NCBI GenBank assembly: GCA_009617715.1
Contig: VTFK01000343.1
Location: 558,001 to 622,000 of the forward strand
Source of the DNA: Plectrocnemia conspersa
Lineage: Eukaryota; Arthropoda; Insecta; Trichoptera; Polycentropodidae
DNA length: 64,000 nt
Direction: 5' to 3'
Under the pieces are notes generated by a model. That model searched no databases, had not been told where the DNA came from, and worked only from the letters and a program-made list of their open reading frames with translations. Positions 23,380 through 34,489 of the stretch are shown here, in pieces (the first letter of the stretch is position 1; every line of letters starts with the position of its first letter). The position numbers were made by a program, and so were the translations under genes.

Positions 23380-23610
23380 TTTTATAAGATATTTCACATG
23401 TGAAGAGCGCACGTGTATCATTTAAGATAATATCACGTGCGAAAATCAAAAATGTGACTCGAAAATAATTAATGAGCTCATTTCTCATACGCGTGTCTCG
23501 ATGGGGAGGAGTTGGTAAAGACGCAATCTGCAATACCAATGGACCGCGCTAAAGATCAAACTCTCAGATACCACGTGGGTGTTGTGTGTGCGTTCTCGTG
23601 TGATTGTCTT
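23380..23610. promoter_or_regulatory. Block with repeated CACGTG-type E-boxes
   Basis: GCGCACGTGTATC (23407), ATCACGTGCG (23431) and ACCACGTGGGTG (23571) give three CACGTG-type E-boxes in about 170 bp, together with AATTAATGAGCTC. Such clustering is unlikely by chance in AT-rich DNA and suggests a bHLH-bound element. Confidence 0.35.
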
Positions 23611-24587
23611 TGTATTGTTTTTTTATTATTATTTATACATTGCTGCTTGTATATATTGTAAACATGTATGAGTTGACTAATTAAAGTTTTAATTATTAAT
23701 TAACCGTTAGTTATTCGACAGATAAATGTTTTGTATATAGAGCATTGATATAAAATTATTATACAAACAAAATCATAATACACTAAATAAGATTATATTT
23801 GCGTATGAAAAAAAATTTTAACATAAACATTACATTAAAATCCATTAAAAAAATTACAGAAAAACCCGTGCGATCTCTAATCAAATTTGTGACAATTGAT
23901 TCAGCCACGCAAAACGGATCACGAACCATATATTGCAGCTTATGCCTGTTAAAAATAATATTAAAAAAACATCTTTATATTTATGGTTTATTTACTTGCA
24001 AATAATCGTATTTATTAAAGTTAATTAATTCAAAATATTTTCATAAAAAGTTACATCAAAGTAAAACAAATAAAAAACAAAGTGATGTTTTTAATAATAC
24101 ACAATCATTTTTAATATTTAATTTAAAAGTAAAAAAATATTACATATCGGCAAAATATTTATAATTCTAATCTATTGCATACAAGATAATATGGAATCAA
24201 ATCCATGAAATATCGACTCAAAATTAACTTAATATTCTACTACATAAATTGAGATTTTGATCTATTCTATGAAGAATAACTTTATTACCCGGCATCGTCT
24301 GGGATAGATTCAAATTCTTAAGTTTTTCATTTTAATTAACAAATTTATTCCAATATTTTTAGCTTTTTTTATTACCGTAATGCAGTAGAAAGTAATCTGC
24401 CAACGACACAACGCTGCTATGCTTCATTGAAACATATAACAGCAGCACGTAATTGGTCCTCAGCGCGTCGCTGTTCAGCTCAATTTTCAAAAGTTGAAAA
24501 TAGCATAGTTGACATAGAAATGTAAGACAGAGTGACAAGTGCAAATACCACATCGCTACAGTTCACCATTTGGGTGGAGTTCTTGTG

Positions 24588-24641
24588 ACAGATATCGATA
24601 CTATAAAACAGAATTTTCTGTTTTATATTATCGATATCTGT
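24588..24641. repeat. Near-perfect 54-bp inverted repeat
   Basis: 26-bp arms (left starts ACAGATATCGATA) with one mismatch (C24601/T24628) and a 2-nt loop. Arms carry two ATCGAT-type words. No flanking direct repeat was seen, so it is not clearly a transposon end. Confidence 0.85.
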
Positions 24642-25284
24642 ATATAAATGCCCTTTTGTTGCTTATTCCAAATAAAAATTGCATAATAAATACCGTAATT
24701 TGATATTTAAAGTAACAAGCTGTAAAAAGTCAAAGATGATCTAAAAAGCCAAAACAGTATAAGGATTTTTTTTGTAAGTCAACAGATAAACTGTGTTGAA
24801 TTAACATTTTCATGCATTATAAGAAATACATATAGCAGTAAGATAAAAGATATTCTTACTACCCAAAAATAAACATCAATTGCCTAAAAATATAGCCGAA
24901 CGCTAATCTGCACTTAAGTGTACAATCTTAGGAAAGTGTAAATTTAATAAAAATATAATTAAAATCTTGACCTTGCTATCTAATCTGCAAACTAATAAAA
25001 TAATTTATTAGTTAAGCACCTCAATTCATATTAATATAATGAATAAAGTGACTAAAAACATAAAATTATTAAATGGATCAAAAAAATTCAGTAATGCACC
25101 TTGTTCAGTTATATTAACATAATATTTATTATGGATATGTTTTGAAGTTTTTGCTGTTTTAAGCAATCTTAATTTTGATAAGATATTGAAGATAAAAGCT
25201 ACGATTCGCCTCTCGAATTTTCAGTCATAAAAAATTGACTATCCCTGATGTGAAAAAACCATTTACGCATCATTCGTTTTTGAT

Positions 25285-25965
25285 TAAGCCCATTTTTATA
25301 TATTTTAACATATGTCTGTGATGCGCATGTTCATTTTCAGTCATAGTTTATCTTTTACAGCCAAGTATAAACGACGCATTTTATCACGCTCAACGATTTA
25401 TTTATTTTTGAGAAAAAATTGTGATTTTTTAATAAGAGTTTTAACGATAATTTTATGTTAAAAAGGGTTTATGAAATGTTTTTTAGACATCTAAGATGAC
25501 AAGAGAGGTCGGCAGACTAATAAATTAACCATCAATGAAAATGTTAAAAAAATATGTTAATGTATCGTAAGATTATTGGAGAAGAAACAAGTAACAGACA
25601 AATTTATTCCATGCCCTCGAAACTTTCATATTAAAATAACATTTCTTAACTTTGTGCTTTAATTTATTTAGATTCAACTTTTCTGTAATGCGCATGTAAA
25701 TTGTTAGCTGTGTTGGACGTGTAGTTTGCGTTTTACGGCAAAGTATTGATGACGCATTTTATCACGCTTGATTTTTTTATTTTAAAATTGTAGGAGTTTG
25801 CAATAAATATTGAATTAAAAAATAAATAAAGTAGCGTAAATATTATCTAAGAGTTTTAATAAAAATAATATGTCAAAATTAAGGTTATATGAAATTTTCT
25901 AAGAGGGTCATGAAGACGGTGAGCGGTATAGAAAATCAACCACTAATGAAAATGTAAAATAATTA
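25285..25965. repeat. Two diverged tandem units of about 370-410 bp
   Basis: Unit 1 (about 25285-25560) and unit 2 (about 25650-25965) share ATGCGCATGT, GACGCATTTTATCACGCT, AAGAGTTTTAA, and the block AACCA-C-AATGAAAATGT. The offset is 367 bp at the first and about 410 bp at the last, so indels have accumulated. Non-coding. Confidence 0.65.
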
Positions 25966-26014
25966 AGTATATTTTGATTAGTAATCGCCGAATTGCTAAT
26001 TACGAGATTTTTAA

Positions 26015-26305
26015 TGGTAATTTTATCTTGTACGTTTCATGCAAAGCATGAAGCGATTAGCAGCTAAATTAGTTATAAAGCAACATCGTAAAAAATTGCA
26101 ATTAAAAAGATTTTTGAAGACATTTGTATATTGTACGATTAATGTAAAGCATGAAACGAGATAGCAGACAATTTTTTTTTATAAAACAGCATCGTAGAGA
26201 AATTTTTATTTGGTAGATTTTAAAAGACATTTGTATCTTGTACAATTCATAAAAAGCATGAAACGAGTAGCAACCAATTTTTTTTATAAAACAGCATCGT
26301 AAAAT
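26015..26305. repeat. Three tandem units of about 105 bp
   Basis: AAAGCATGAA occurs at 26043, 26146 and 26252, and CARCATCGTA at 26081, 26188 and 26292. CTTGTAC or TTGTACGATT precedes each. Copies are diverged but clearly related. They immediately follow the larger tandem duplication at 25.3-26.0 kb. Confidence 0.75.
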
Positions 26306-28289
26306 ACAGATGGGTAATCAATGAATGAAGTCCTTGACGACCTAGAATTGATCTGACAGCCAAGACTAAAAAACACCTGTCAAGTTCGATCAAATGTTGA
26401 GCACCTCCTTGCTGTTAATTTATGTATTATGTTAATTTATGCGATTTTTGTAAGGTAATCAGAATTTTATATAAACAATTTTGTACCACTAAAGCGCACT
26501 AATTCAAGCTTTTATGATTTTTTTGCATTTTTAAGGATATCATCATAATCCAAACAAACCGTATTAATCTTTTTAATGCGAGTTTTTTTTTGGTAGATAA
26601 AAATTACATTGAAATAACAACTTAAAGGCAATTTCGCTGATTGAATTGCATACTGTACCAAATAGTGTGTTTTATAAAAACGCTACTATAAGTTTATTAT
26701 ATCTGATTGAAGAATAAATAAATAAAAGTAATAAAATAAATATGTTTGAGAATCAGTATATGTTTGAGAGTTTTCAAATTGTATTTATATGACCTTTGCA
26801 CATATAGAGAGGGTCTTTAAAAAAAACGAACAACTCATGCAAAATGAGCGACCTCTTTCATGCGGGTCATATCATAAGCATAACACAACTAGAGATAAGA
26901 GCTAAAAGCACAAAAATGACAACAATGGAAGCTGAGCGTCAGTCGCTGTCAAAATGACATTATTAAAAAAATAGCGAAAACACAAATAGCTGACACGAGA
27001 CTCAAAGATTGAGAAATTAGCAGTAAAAACGCAAGAACAACAAAAAGACAAGGAAAGCTAGACGAACGTTTGCACCTGCTAGAAGAGGCTGACATTACCC
27101 GGTACATGGAAGTTTCAAGGTAAACAACTATTACTGTGTGCTTCTATACATACACATGCATGAATCAGAAAAGACCATTTGTCAATACAAGAAACGTTAG
27201 TTTGATAGCGTTTTTTTTTTTATTTCATTCGGATATTTTTTCGAACGTATATGGGTCACGCGAGCGTCCGAAAACTTCCCGAACTACATGTTTAATTCAT
27301 GGCGCGTTCGCAAGGCGCGGAATGCGTAATTCGAAAACACGTTCGTTTTATATTGATACGCCGGCATCGAAATAATGAAAACGCTTAACGATAAATAGGT
27401 TTTTTCCTCGTCATGGAGTTAATTATTCAAAATCGTGATCGATGACAACACGTCACATTTGTGACACAATAGGCGACAAAAAATATGCATATTGTCTGTC
27501 TATATCCACGTTTAACAATGTAAACCATTTTTTCGCATATTTTTTAATAGCTCATTAATAATGCTGTAAAACTATTAGTAGCGCACTATAATAAATATAT
27601 ACTAAAAAAGTTTTATATATTTTTTATTAATTTTATTATATGAGTAACACGACAAAAATATGTAAATATTCACCGTTTAAATAAACAACGCTTAAACTGA
27701 TAATTTTGCTATTTTTATATTAAAAAATATAAACACTATTATATAAGCAGTTAATAACTGATTTCTATGACATGTTTATTAACCTTAACAGGTACTTATA
27801 TAATCAGTTGTTTACGCAAAATATATTTATATAATAAGTAAATATTTTTTATGCATTTTTTTTTAAATATTCAATAAAACTTCCACAATCGTTATGATAT
27901 CAAATATAAATAAACCGTAAGAGTTACCATTTATATACAAAGCAAAAAATATACATAAACTTTGAAGATTTTAATAAGATCTTCGATCAAATTCAATATA
28001 ATATATTTATTTAAACATTACACAATATCTCAAACTCAAATATCATTGGAATCAGGCATTCTGATTTTTCGATGTTTTTAATTTTTTGAGAAATGAAAAT
28101 TCTTAATTCAAATTTTTCCGAGAACTCTCGAGAAATTTTATTGAATGAGTCAAGTATGTTTATATATACATATTATATATTACATATTTTAAAATCGTTT
28201 TTTTCGTTATTTTTTCGATTCAAAAAAAAAATTTAAAACTAGAAGAATGGTAAAAAATATATAATTTATTCAGTCGCAACAGTCAAGAA

Positions 28290-28440
28290 AGATGAACGCG
28301 ATTGTGAATCTCCAGGCTCGAAAAATGAATGAATCTGAAACACTTTCAGGTCATTGGCATATAATCAATATTCCGAACTATAAATTGCTCTGTGTCAATA
28401 ATAAAAATAAGAAATAAAAGAGGACCCAGATTGTATGTTT
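28290..28440 (-). pseudogene. LINE reverse transcriptase remnant
   Basis: The minus strand encodes NLGPLLFLIF, then in a shifted frame LYANDLKVFQ, the degraded YADD catalytic motif. The spacing and wording match the LINE copies at 9.9 and 20.5 kb. One Asp of YADD reads Asn and the frame is broken, so it is dead. Confidence 0.65.
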
Positions 28441-28789
28441 TATTAACGGCGATGACTTTAATAACTCGAAAAATAAAGCTATATTTAATTTTTTTTGAAG
28501 AATATATTTAGAAAATTAGCATTATTGTGGATATTTGTACACTTTTTATGATATCATAATTTCCACAAATAAATAAACCGAAACAAAATCATGATGTCTG
28601 TTTCTGTAGAACTACGCAAATATATGCATTTATAAACGTATTAATACATTTTTTAATTTGCAGAATATTACCAACAATCTAAACAACAGCACGTCATCTA
28701 AAGTTGCAGAAAATATGCAATCACTGATGATCAGATTCAGACCAAATTATAATTAAATGTAAGTTTATTAAGACGCCAAAATGCATTAA

Positions 28790-28970
28790 AACGACCCTGC
28801 ATATAGTATAGCATATACTTGTGTATGTATATATGTATGTGCGTGCTTCAAATAGGCACGTTCTGAAGTTCACATGAATTTGTCGCGGTATTTCAAGCGC
28901 TTCTACAGGTATTTGCTACTCGTTTTCAGCGCACGCTTTGAGTTTCGCCGGCCTATTTTTCTACTATATA
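28790..28970. promoter_or_regulatory. GC-richer block, candidate cis-regulatory element
   Basis: Short stretch with CAAATAGGCACGTTCTG, TTTGTCGCGG and AGCGCACGCTTTGAG after a TG-rich simple repeat. Non-coding. Confidence 0.2.
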
Positions 28971-29129
28971 AATTAATTTAATCTTAGGTATCTACGTGCG
29001 TATGTATACTTTACAAAATTATATAAAAAAAAATAAAATAAGTCGTTCATCGTAAGCCTTGCGAATATAATATAAAATACGCATCCTTATCACTGTGATT
29101 ATTTTATCTATACATTCGCAAATAAATAA

Positions 29130-29340
29130 TTAGACTGTTCCGGGTAATTGGAGTGAACATGCGCGCATAAAAATAAAGCAAATCAGTAGCTAAGCAAACA
29201 GAACAGCGCTTCTCGATCTGTAGGTCGCGACCCTCGGGTCACTTTTGCGATAAAATTGTGCGCGATGATTAAGTGCGATTATTTCATACACGTATGCGTA
29301 TGCACATACTAGAAAGAACCGATAATTAAACGACTCTTAT
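29130..29340. promoter_or_regulatory. GC-richer block, candidate cis-regulatory element
   Basis: Contains GACTGTTCCGGGTAATTGG, GCGCTTCTCGATC, GGTCGCGACCCTCGGG and GTGCGCGATGATTAAG. The first string could alternatively be a decayed pogo-type terminus. Confidence 0.2.
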
Positions 29341-30195
29341 TGAATCGTCACTAATTACTTACACGAGGATTTTATACAGGCTGTATTAAAAAAATATATG
29401 TATAGCTTTTTTTAACAAGAAATTTGAATTCAAAAACTTATTTAAATTCAATATATTAAATATATACGAATTCTAACATATTTTTTACAGAAGGAAACTA
29501 ATTATATAGTTATCTGCAGAAATTGACGTTATGTAATATGTCACAGATATGCGGAATCAAATGTATAAATATGATCTTAATTATTTTTTTATCTAAGTGA
29601 CCTTTCAGTCTGATACACCGTCTAGGTAGATATGTCTGAGTATGAGAAAGTTTCACTTTTACCTTCGATTATAAATGCATATCGCAAATGCTATGAAGAT
29701 AAATGCCAAAACCTGCTGCTGCTTGTGTACTATAGAAACGCGATCACTAATTTAAATTGAACATGTTTCTAAATAACAATAAAAAAAAAAAACCACTAGT
29801 TTTTCTAATATAAATATATGTTTAAAACACACGCTTTTATTATACTGCATTTTTACCATTGCAAAAATACAATCATCATCAGATGTTGTTTATATATTTC
29901 TTATCATATTGCACAATACGATTATAATTATTATTATTATTTTGAATTATCTGAGTAATTAAGATTGATTTGTTTGTCAATAAAATCTAATAATCATTAC
30001 TCATTGTTTTCTAAGAGATCATATTTATATATTTTTTTTAATTATCAATAGAACTATTTATATATAAATCTTATTTTCTAGCACATATTTTATTTATTCA
30101 CATGCAATATAAAAATTCTAAAAGGCTTACTATAAACGATATAGAGTTTATATAATATTATTTTGGAGTTGCCCTTTTTTTTAGTCAATCACGAT

Positions 30196-30560
30196 CAGGG
30201 CCTTTCAGAGAAAATGTGAGGCCCGGGAGCGGAACAACTAATATTTTAAAGGCTCCAAAAAAATTATAGAAAAAATATTAAATATTTATATGATTTTTAC
30301 ATTAAACTATTTTGAAGAAGCTTTACGCGCTTTTCCATTAAAAAAAATCGGTTATTAGTTCAGAATAGTTATCTGGTATATATTTGAGTATTGGTAGTTC
30401 ATTTAGTCGCTCCTGACTTATTCTCAATCAATGAAAGGTTTTAATTATTTTCAGAACACTAAATAATCTTTCACTTTGTGCTACGTTCACAAAGTTAAAA
30501 AAATCTAAAGCTCTTTTTTGTGAATTTTTCCATAAAGCATAATTCTCTTTATGTGTAAGA
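30196..30560 (-). pseudogene. hAT transposase C-terminal fragment
   Basis: The minus strand (about 30525 to 30337) reads ALDFFNFVNVAQSERLFSVL, then KIIKTFH, one stop, then LRISQERLNELPILKY. This is the hAT dimerisation region (usual form: SAERSFS-LK-IKT-LRSTM-QERL--L-LL) near the C-terminus. CAGGGCCTTTC at 30196 lies just beyond and looks like a hAT terminus next to GGCCCGGG. The in-frame stop and no visible remainder of the transposase show it is dead. The 8-mer beside the CAGGG end is not repeated downstream, so the other end is lost or not recognised. Confidence 0.7.
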
Positions 30561-30959
30561 ATATTTTCGTGGAATTGTATAAATAAATTAAATCAAATTA
30601 CGAACTATTTTTTCATCATATTGAAATAATGAGATGAAACCTCTAATAATGTGAGACTCGAGACAGCTGCCCTTCTTGCCCCCCTCCGCTCTGATAGACC
30701 CAGATTATAGTCATCACTGAGGTCAGTACATTTGGTGAGTGTCTGAATGAGATAATTTATTTCAACGCCATAGAAGTCTCGCTCCTTCTCAGATAGCCTA
30801 ATCTTTCTATAACCGATTCATACATAGTAGTTCTCGACACTTCTTGAGAACGTTCATAAAATTTTAACAACCATATAATAAAATAATAACATAGTGCATC
30901 TGTTTGACATTTATTTTTATTATATAGCGCGACATTAAACGTTAATTTAAGGACTTAAT

Positions 30960-31560
30960 TAATTTTGCATACGATGAATTTTAATTATGAAGGTGCTCGC
31001 GTTCCTGAGCTGGCGAAAAGCGATTTTTAATTGAATATTTATTGACTTTTTCGAGTTTGCATTCGCTGTATGCGGTGTCCGAGCCAAAAAAGTGGTTCAG
31101 CGGCGAAGGCAGTGTAGTGCGGAGTGGCAGGACAATGGTTCTCGACCGAAAGGCATTTTATTGAGACATCCCTGTGAAGGGAGCCGCTCTTACTCCGAAA
31201 CAGTTGCTCCGGCCTGTCTGAGTTATGCGTGTGAAATGCTACCATGAGTTCTGAAAACGATAAAAAAATATTTTCCATTTTCGCCCATAACTTTCTTCGA
31301 TCGTTTTAAATACAAGAACAAAGCGTTATTATTGAAAAAACGTTAAAAATTGTACGAACTTGACTTTCAGTGAACACACGCAATCCGCGTGTTCGTTTTG
31401 TACCAATTTTTCGATCAAACTAATTGAGACTAATGAATTAACGTCGCCGATAATGGTGGCAAAAAAAACAACAGTAACAATCCCATCGCATCTGCAGTGC
31501 GTTTTTGCGGTTCGGGTGTGCAGAAAAAGATATTAAATGGAAACGCTCCGGCTGCTTTCT
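30960..31560. promoter_or_regulatory. Long GC-richer block, candidate cis-regulatory element
   Basis: About 600 bp of balanced composition with GCTGGCGAAAAGC, GTATGCGGTGTCCGAGC, GAAGGGAGCCGCTC, AACACACGCAATCCGCG and TAATTGAG words. The 79-codon minus-strand frame at 31039-31278 has no domain. Confidence 0.35.
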
Positions 31561-32559
31561 TGAATATCGGTATGATTCAACTCGTATAATAGTACTGTTG
31601 TAACTGAATTAATTACATATTTTAATTACTTTTTTATATGAAATAAACTGACCAAATCTAATGAGATAAGATAGCGACTAAAATATGAGTCGAGCAATAA
31701 AAATATTTTAAATAAAAATTAAAAATAAAAGACTAATGAAAAATTAGCTTTTAATACGTAAATAAACAGTCACTTAAAGCAATGTAGATAAATAAGATAA
31801 TTTTATATTCAGTAATTATTATAATCACTGAAATATCACGCTTAAGTGCATTAGTCTAACACCAGTCATGTATGTAAAAACGATAATAATTTTTATAGAA
31901 AAGATTCTTGTAAACAAGGGTGAAAGTGAGCCGGAACACTCCAAAATGTTTTCAGTAATTAAAATAGCAGCATTTCTACCAAATATAAAATTTAATTTTG
32001 CGTCTCGTAACATTGAGATTAGAACAGACTATTTCTGCCTAAGATTTACATTCTCATATTTGTGAAAAAGCGCTTCTAAAAGAAATTTCTTAGATATCTC
32101 TACAAGGGGTAGTACAGGTCGTATACGTATTTGTATTTTAGCATATTTTGGCTAAAAGCGTTAAAATACAATTTAATGTACAAAACTAAGGTTATTTTAT
32201 TGTTTTGCGAAAGCCAAAGTTATTTAGTTATTGTGCGACAATTTTGAATCACGTATAATTTGCGTAATTATTGTGATATTCCCGAAACTTTGTCAGCGTA
32301 TAAAAAATTCCAGTCATTTAGGTATGACGTGAAGAGGGAAGCGTTGCTTTACTTGGCATAACCGAGTTCCGAAAGGTAGTAAATTATATGTCACAAAGAT
32401 TTTACCGCGTATTGTTTTTTTTTATTCCTGTATTTTGTATTAATATAATATACGTATCAGATTTTACACAGATTAATTTTTGGCATCCTTGCACTTGTCA
32501 TTTCGCATTCAACTTGCTGTGTTTATTATTGCATTACCATAATATTTGTATTTAAAACA

Positions 32560-32860
32560 GCCCCGAACGGCTATTGTTATGCATTTAAGAATTCTAATTA
32601 TTTGCAACTATTATTGTTGCGGCTAGGATAATACTCCTATTGCACGAGCTATCCAGCTTTATTACGATGCAATACGTAATGTTTTCGACGACCAATTTAT
32701 GTGAGACGGTGCGAATAGCTAAACACACACACACATATATGTCCGCCGAGCACCAGGACAGATCTGTCCGAGCTTCGCCACACACGCAAACTGTCTGAAC
32801 TCGGACATCAGTCTTTTTTACGCGTCTATTTAAAACGGTTGTCTGACGTCTCTTTAAAAA
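32560..32860. promoter_or_regulatory. GC-richer block, candidate cis-regulatory element
   Basis: Includes AGCCCCGAACGGC, GTTGCGGCTAGG, TCCGCCGAGCACC and TGTCCGAGCTTCGCC, with a short (CA)n run at 32722. Non-coding by inspection. Confidence 0.25.
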
Positions 32861-32999
32861 AACATGTCATAAAGTAATAAGACCTTATCACCAAAATCTT
32901 ATTTTAGACCAATAGTAGCAACTTTGGCACAAATAATAAAGGCGAGCGGAAATGGCCCAGGTCATAAAATTACCTTAGGGACAAATTTAAACAAAAAAT

Positions 33000-33150
33000 A
33001 CTGTTAAGGTAGATCTGTATATATGTTACAGTGAATGTATATTACCAATGAAAATATATGTTTACTAAAATTTCGGGGAAATCGTATCAGAATTCACTTT
33101 TACCAATAGATATATGCATATCTACTAGTGAAAATATAATTTATTTGACA
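33000..33150 (+). mobile_element. R1 repeat, short fragment
   Basis: Holds GTTACAGTGAATGTATATTA and CTAGTGAAAATATAATTTAT with TTGACAAGTG, matching the 5' part of the R1 copies at 14.0 and 55.1 kb. The hairpin part is absent. Confidence 0.5.
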
Positions 33151-33479
33151 AGTGATTCAATTCCACAATATTTTCTTAGATTAAATTATGATAATAGACT
33201 TATAAAAATAATCATAAATGAGCGTTTCGCCATATATGATATTTACCACTCAGTCGTAAAATTAAAGATACACAACACGCACGTTTGCATTAATCCATTT
33301 TTAGATGTCTCGCTGATAACGTTCGCATAAGTAGAATACAGTACGCGTTCATGCAAATTTGCAAAGTGCACTTAAACTGCTCTAATGAAACATAGCAAAA
33401 AGTACACGTGTAATTATAAAAGCTTAAAAAACACAGAGACCAGAAACAGCAGCTGCAAACGTTGTAAAATTTGAAATGG

Positions 33480-33930
33480 TTTAAAGTAAAATATATAGTA
33501 TGCACATACACATAAGCATGTGCAGTTTGAGTTGTAACAGTATTGGGATCGAGGAACGATGCTCTACGTACGAGTGTGCGCAAAAGTGTTCATGTGTGCG
33601 TTTACTCACACTTGTGGGTATTACGTATATGCATACGTGGGCGATGTGTGTGTATGTGTGCACGACGTACATGCGATTGTAAACTAGTTTCCATGATAAC
33701 TTCATTTCTTATATTGGAGCTGGTTGCCTTGGTACAGGTAAAACATGGCACGAACACGCTAGCGTGATGCGTACGAGTAAAATATGGCACGGACACGCCA
33801 CCGCGATGTGTACATGACAAGTGTGATGTGGATGTTGAGGTACCATCCTTAATGGTGCAGGAATTGACGTTAAAGCAGTCCAAGAAGGTCCGAGAGCAAT
33901 TAAAAAGATCCTATGAAGGAGAAGCGTTCT
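33480..33930. promoter_or_regulatory. TG-rich and GC-richer block
   Basis: A stretch of GTGTGCG, ACGTGGG and TGTGTGTATGTGTGCACG leads into the 40-bp tandem repeat at 33736. Long overlapping frames on both strands arise from the low stop density of TG/CA-rich DNA and show no domain. Confidence 0.25.
33736..33820. repeat. Two-copy 40-bp tandem repeat
   Basis: GTAAAACATGGCACGAACAC and GTAAAATATGGCACGGACAC start two adjacent units of about 40 bp (33738 and 33778), each continuing GC-AGCGTGATG-GTAC or similar. Confidence 0.7.
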
Positions 33931-34489
33931 TTTGGGTATAAAGATGATATTCAGCAAAGTAAAGATACTTCAGAACTTATCTATATGTTTAAAATAGTCG
34001 TGGAAATCATATTCCTGCTGAAAGCGCAGTTCATTTAGTGATATGCAAAAGGACTCAAATAAAACTACTGATACTTGTTACTAACTTAAAGATATACATA
34101 CATTGCCAAAATATGTGAAAATGCAGTCCTTAATTTAAATATAATTTGGGAGTATCCATTGTCGCTAATTGACTTCATAAACCATCAAAAAAGTATTTGA
34201 AACTGATTTTTAAGAATCGTTCCTCGTAAAATTGGGCTATGAGAAAATCTTCGCGTGTTGGGTGCTGAAAAAGAGAGCAGGTGCGAGATTTTCTTTATAA
34301 ATAAAGTGAGTTGATCCCAAAATAAAATATTTAAATATATTATATAGATTTAATAGGTTTTTATATAGTTTTGATGACATACCGTACACCAAATAAACAC
34401 CAAAAAATTAATGTAAATGGCATTAAAGTAATATAAATACATAGCTCAAAAGTATTGCTTATTCTATAATAAATATACATACATATGGT

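Noticed and set aside
26015..26305. Possible CRISPR-like array
   Set aside because: Only three diverged 105-bp units without constant repeats and unique spacers, in a eukaryotic genome; a simple tandem repeat.
33602..33883. 93-codon minus-strand frame with repeated Thr/His-rich peptide
   Set aside because: The repetition comes from the 40-bp tandem DNA repeat; four overlapping frames on both strands show that stops are rare there for compositional reasons.
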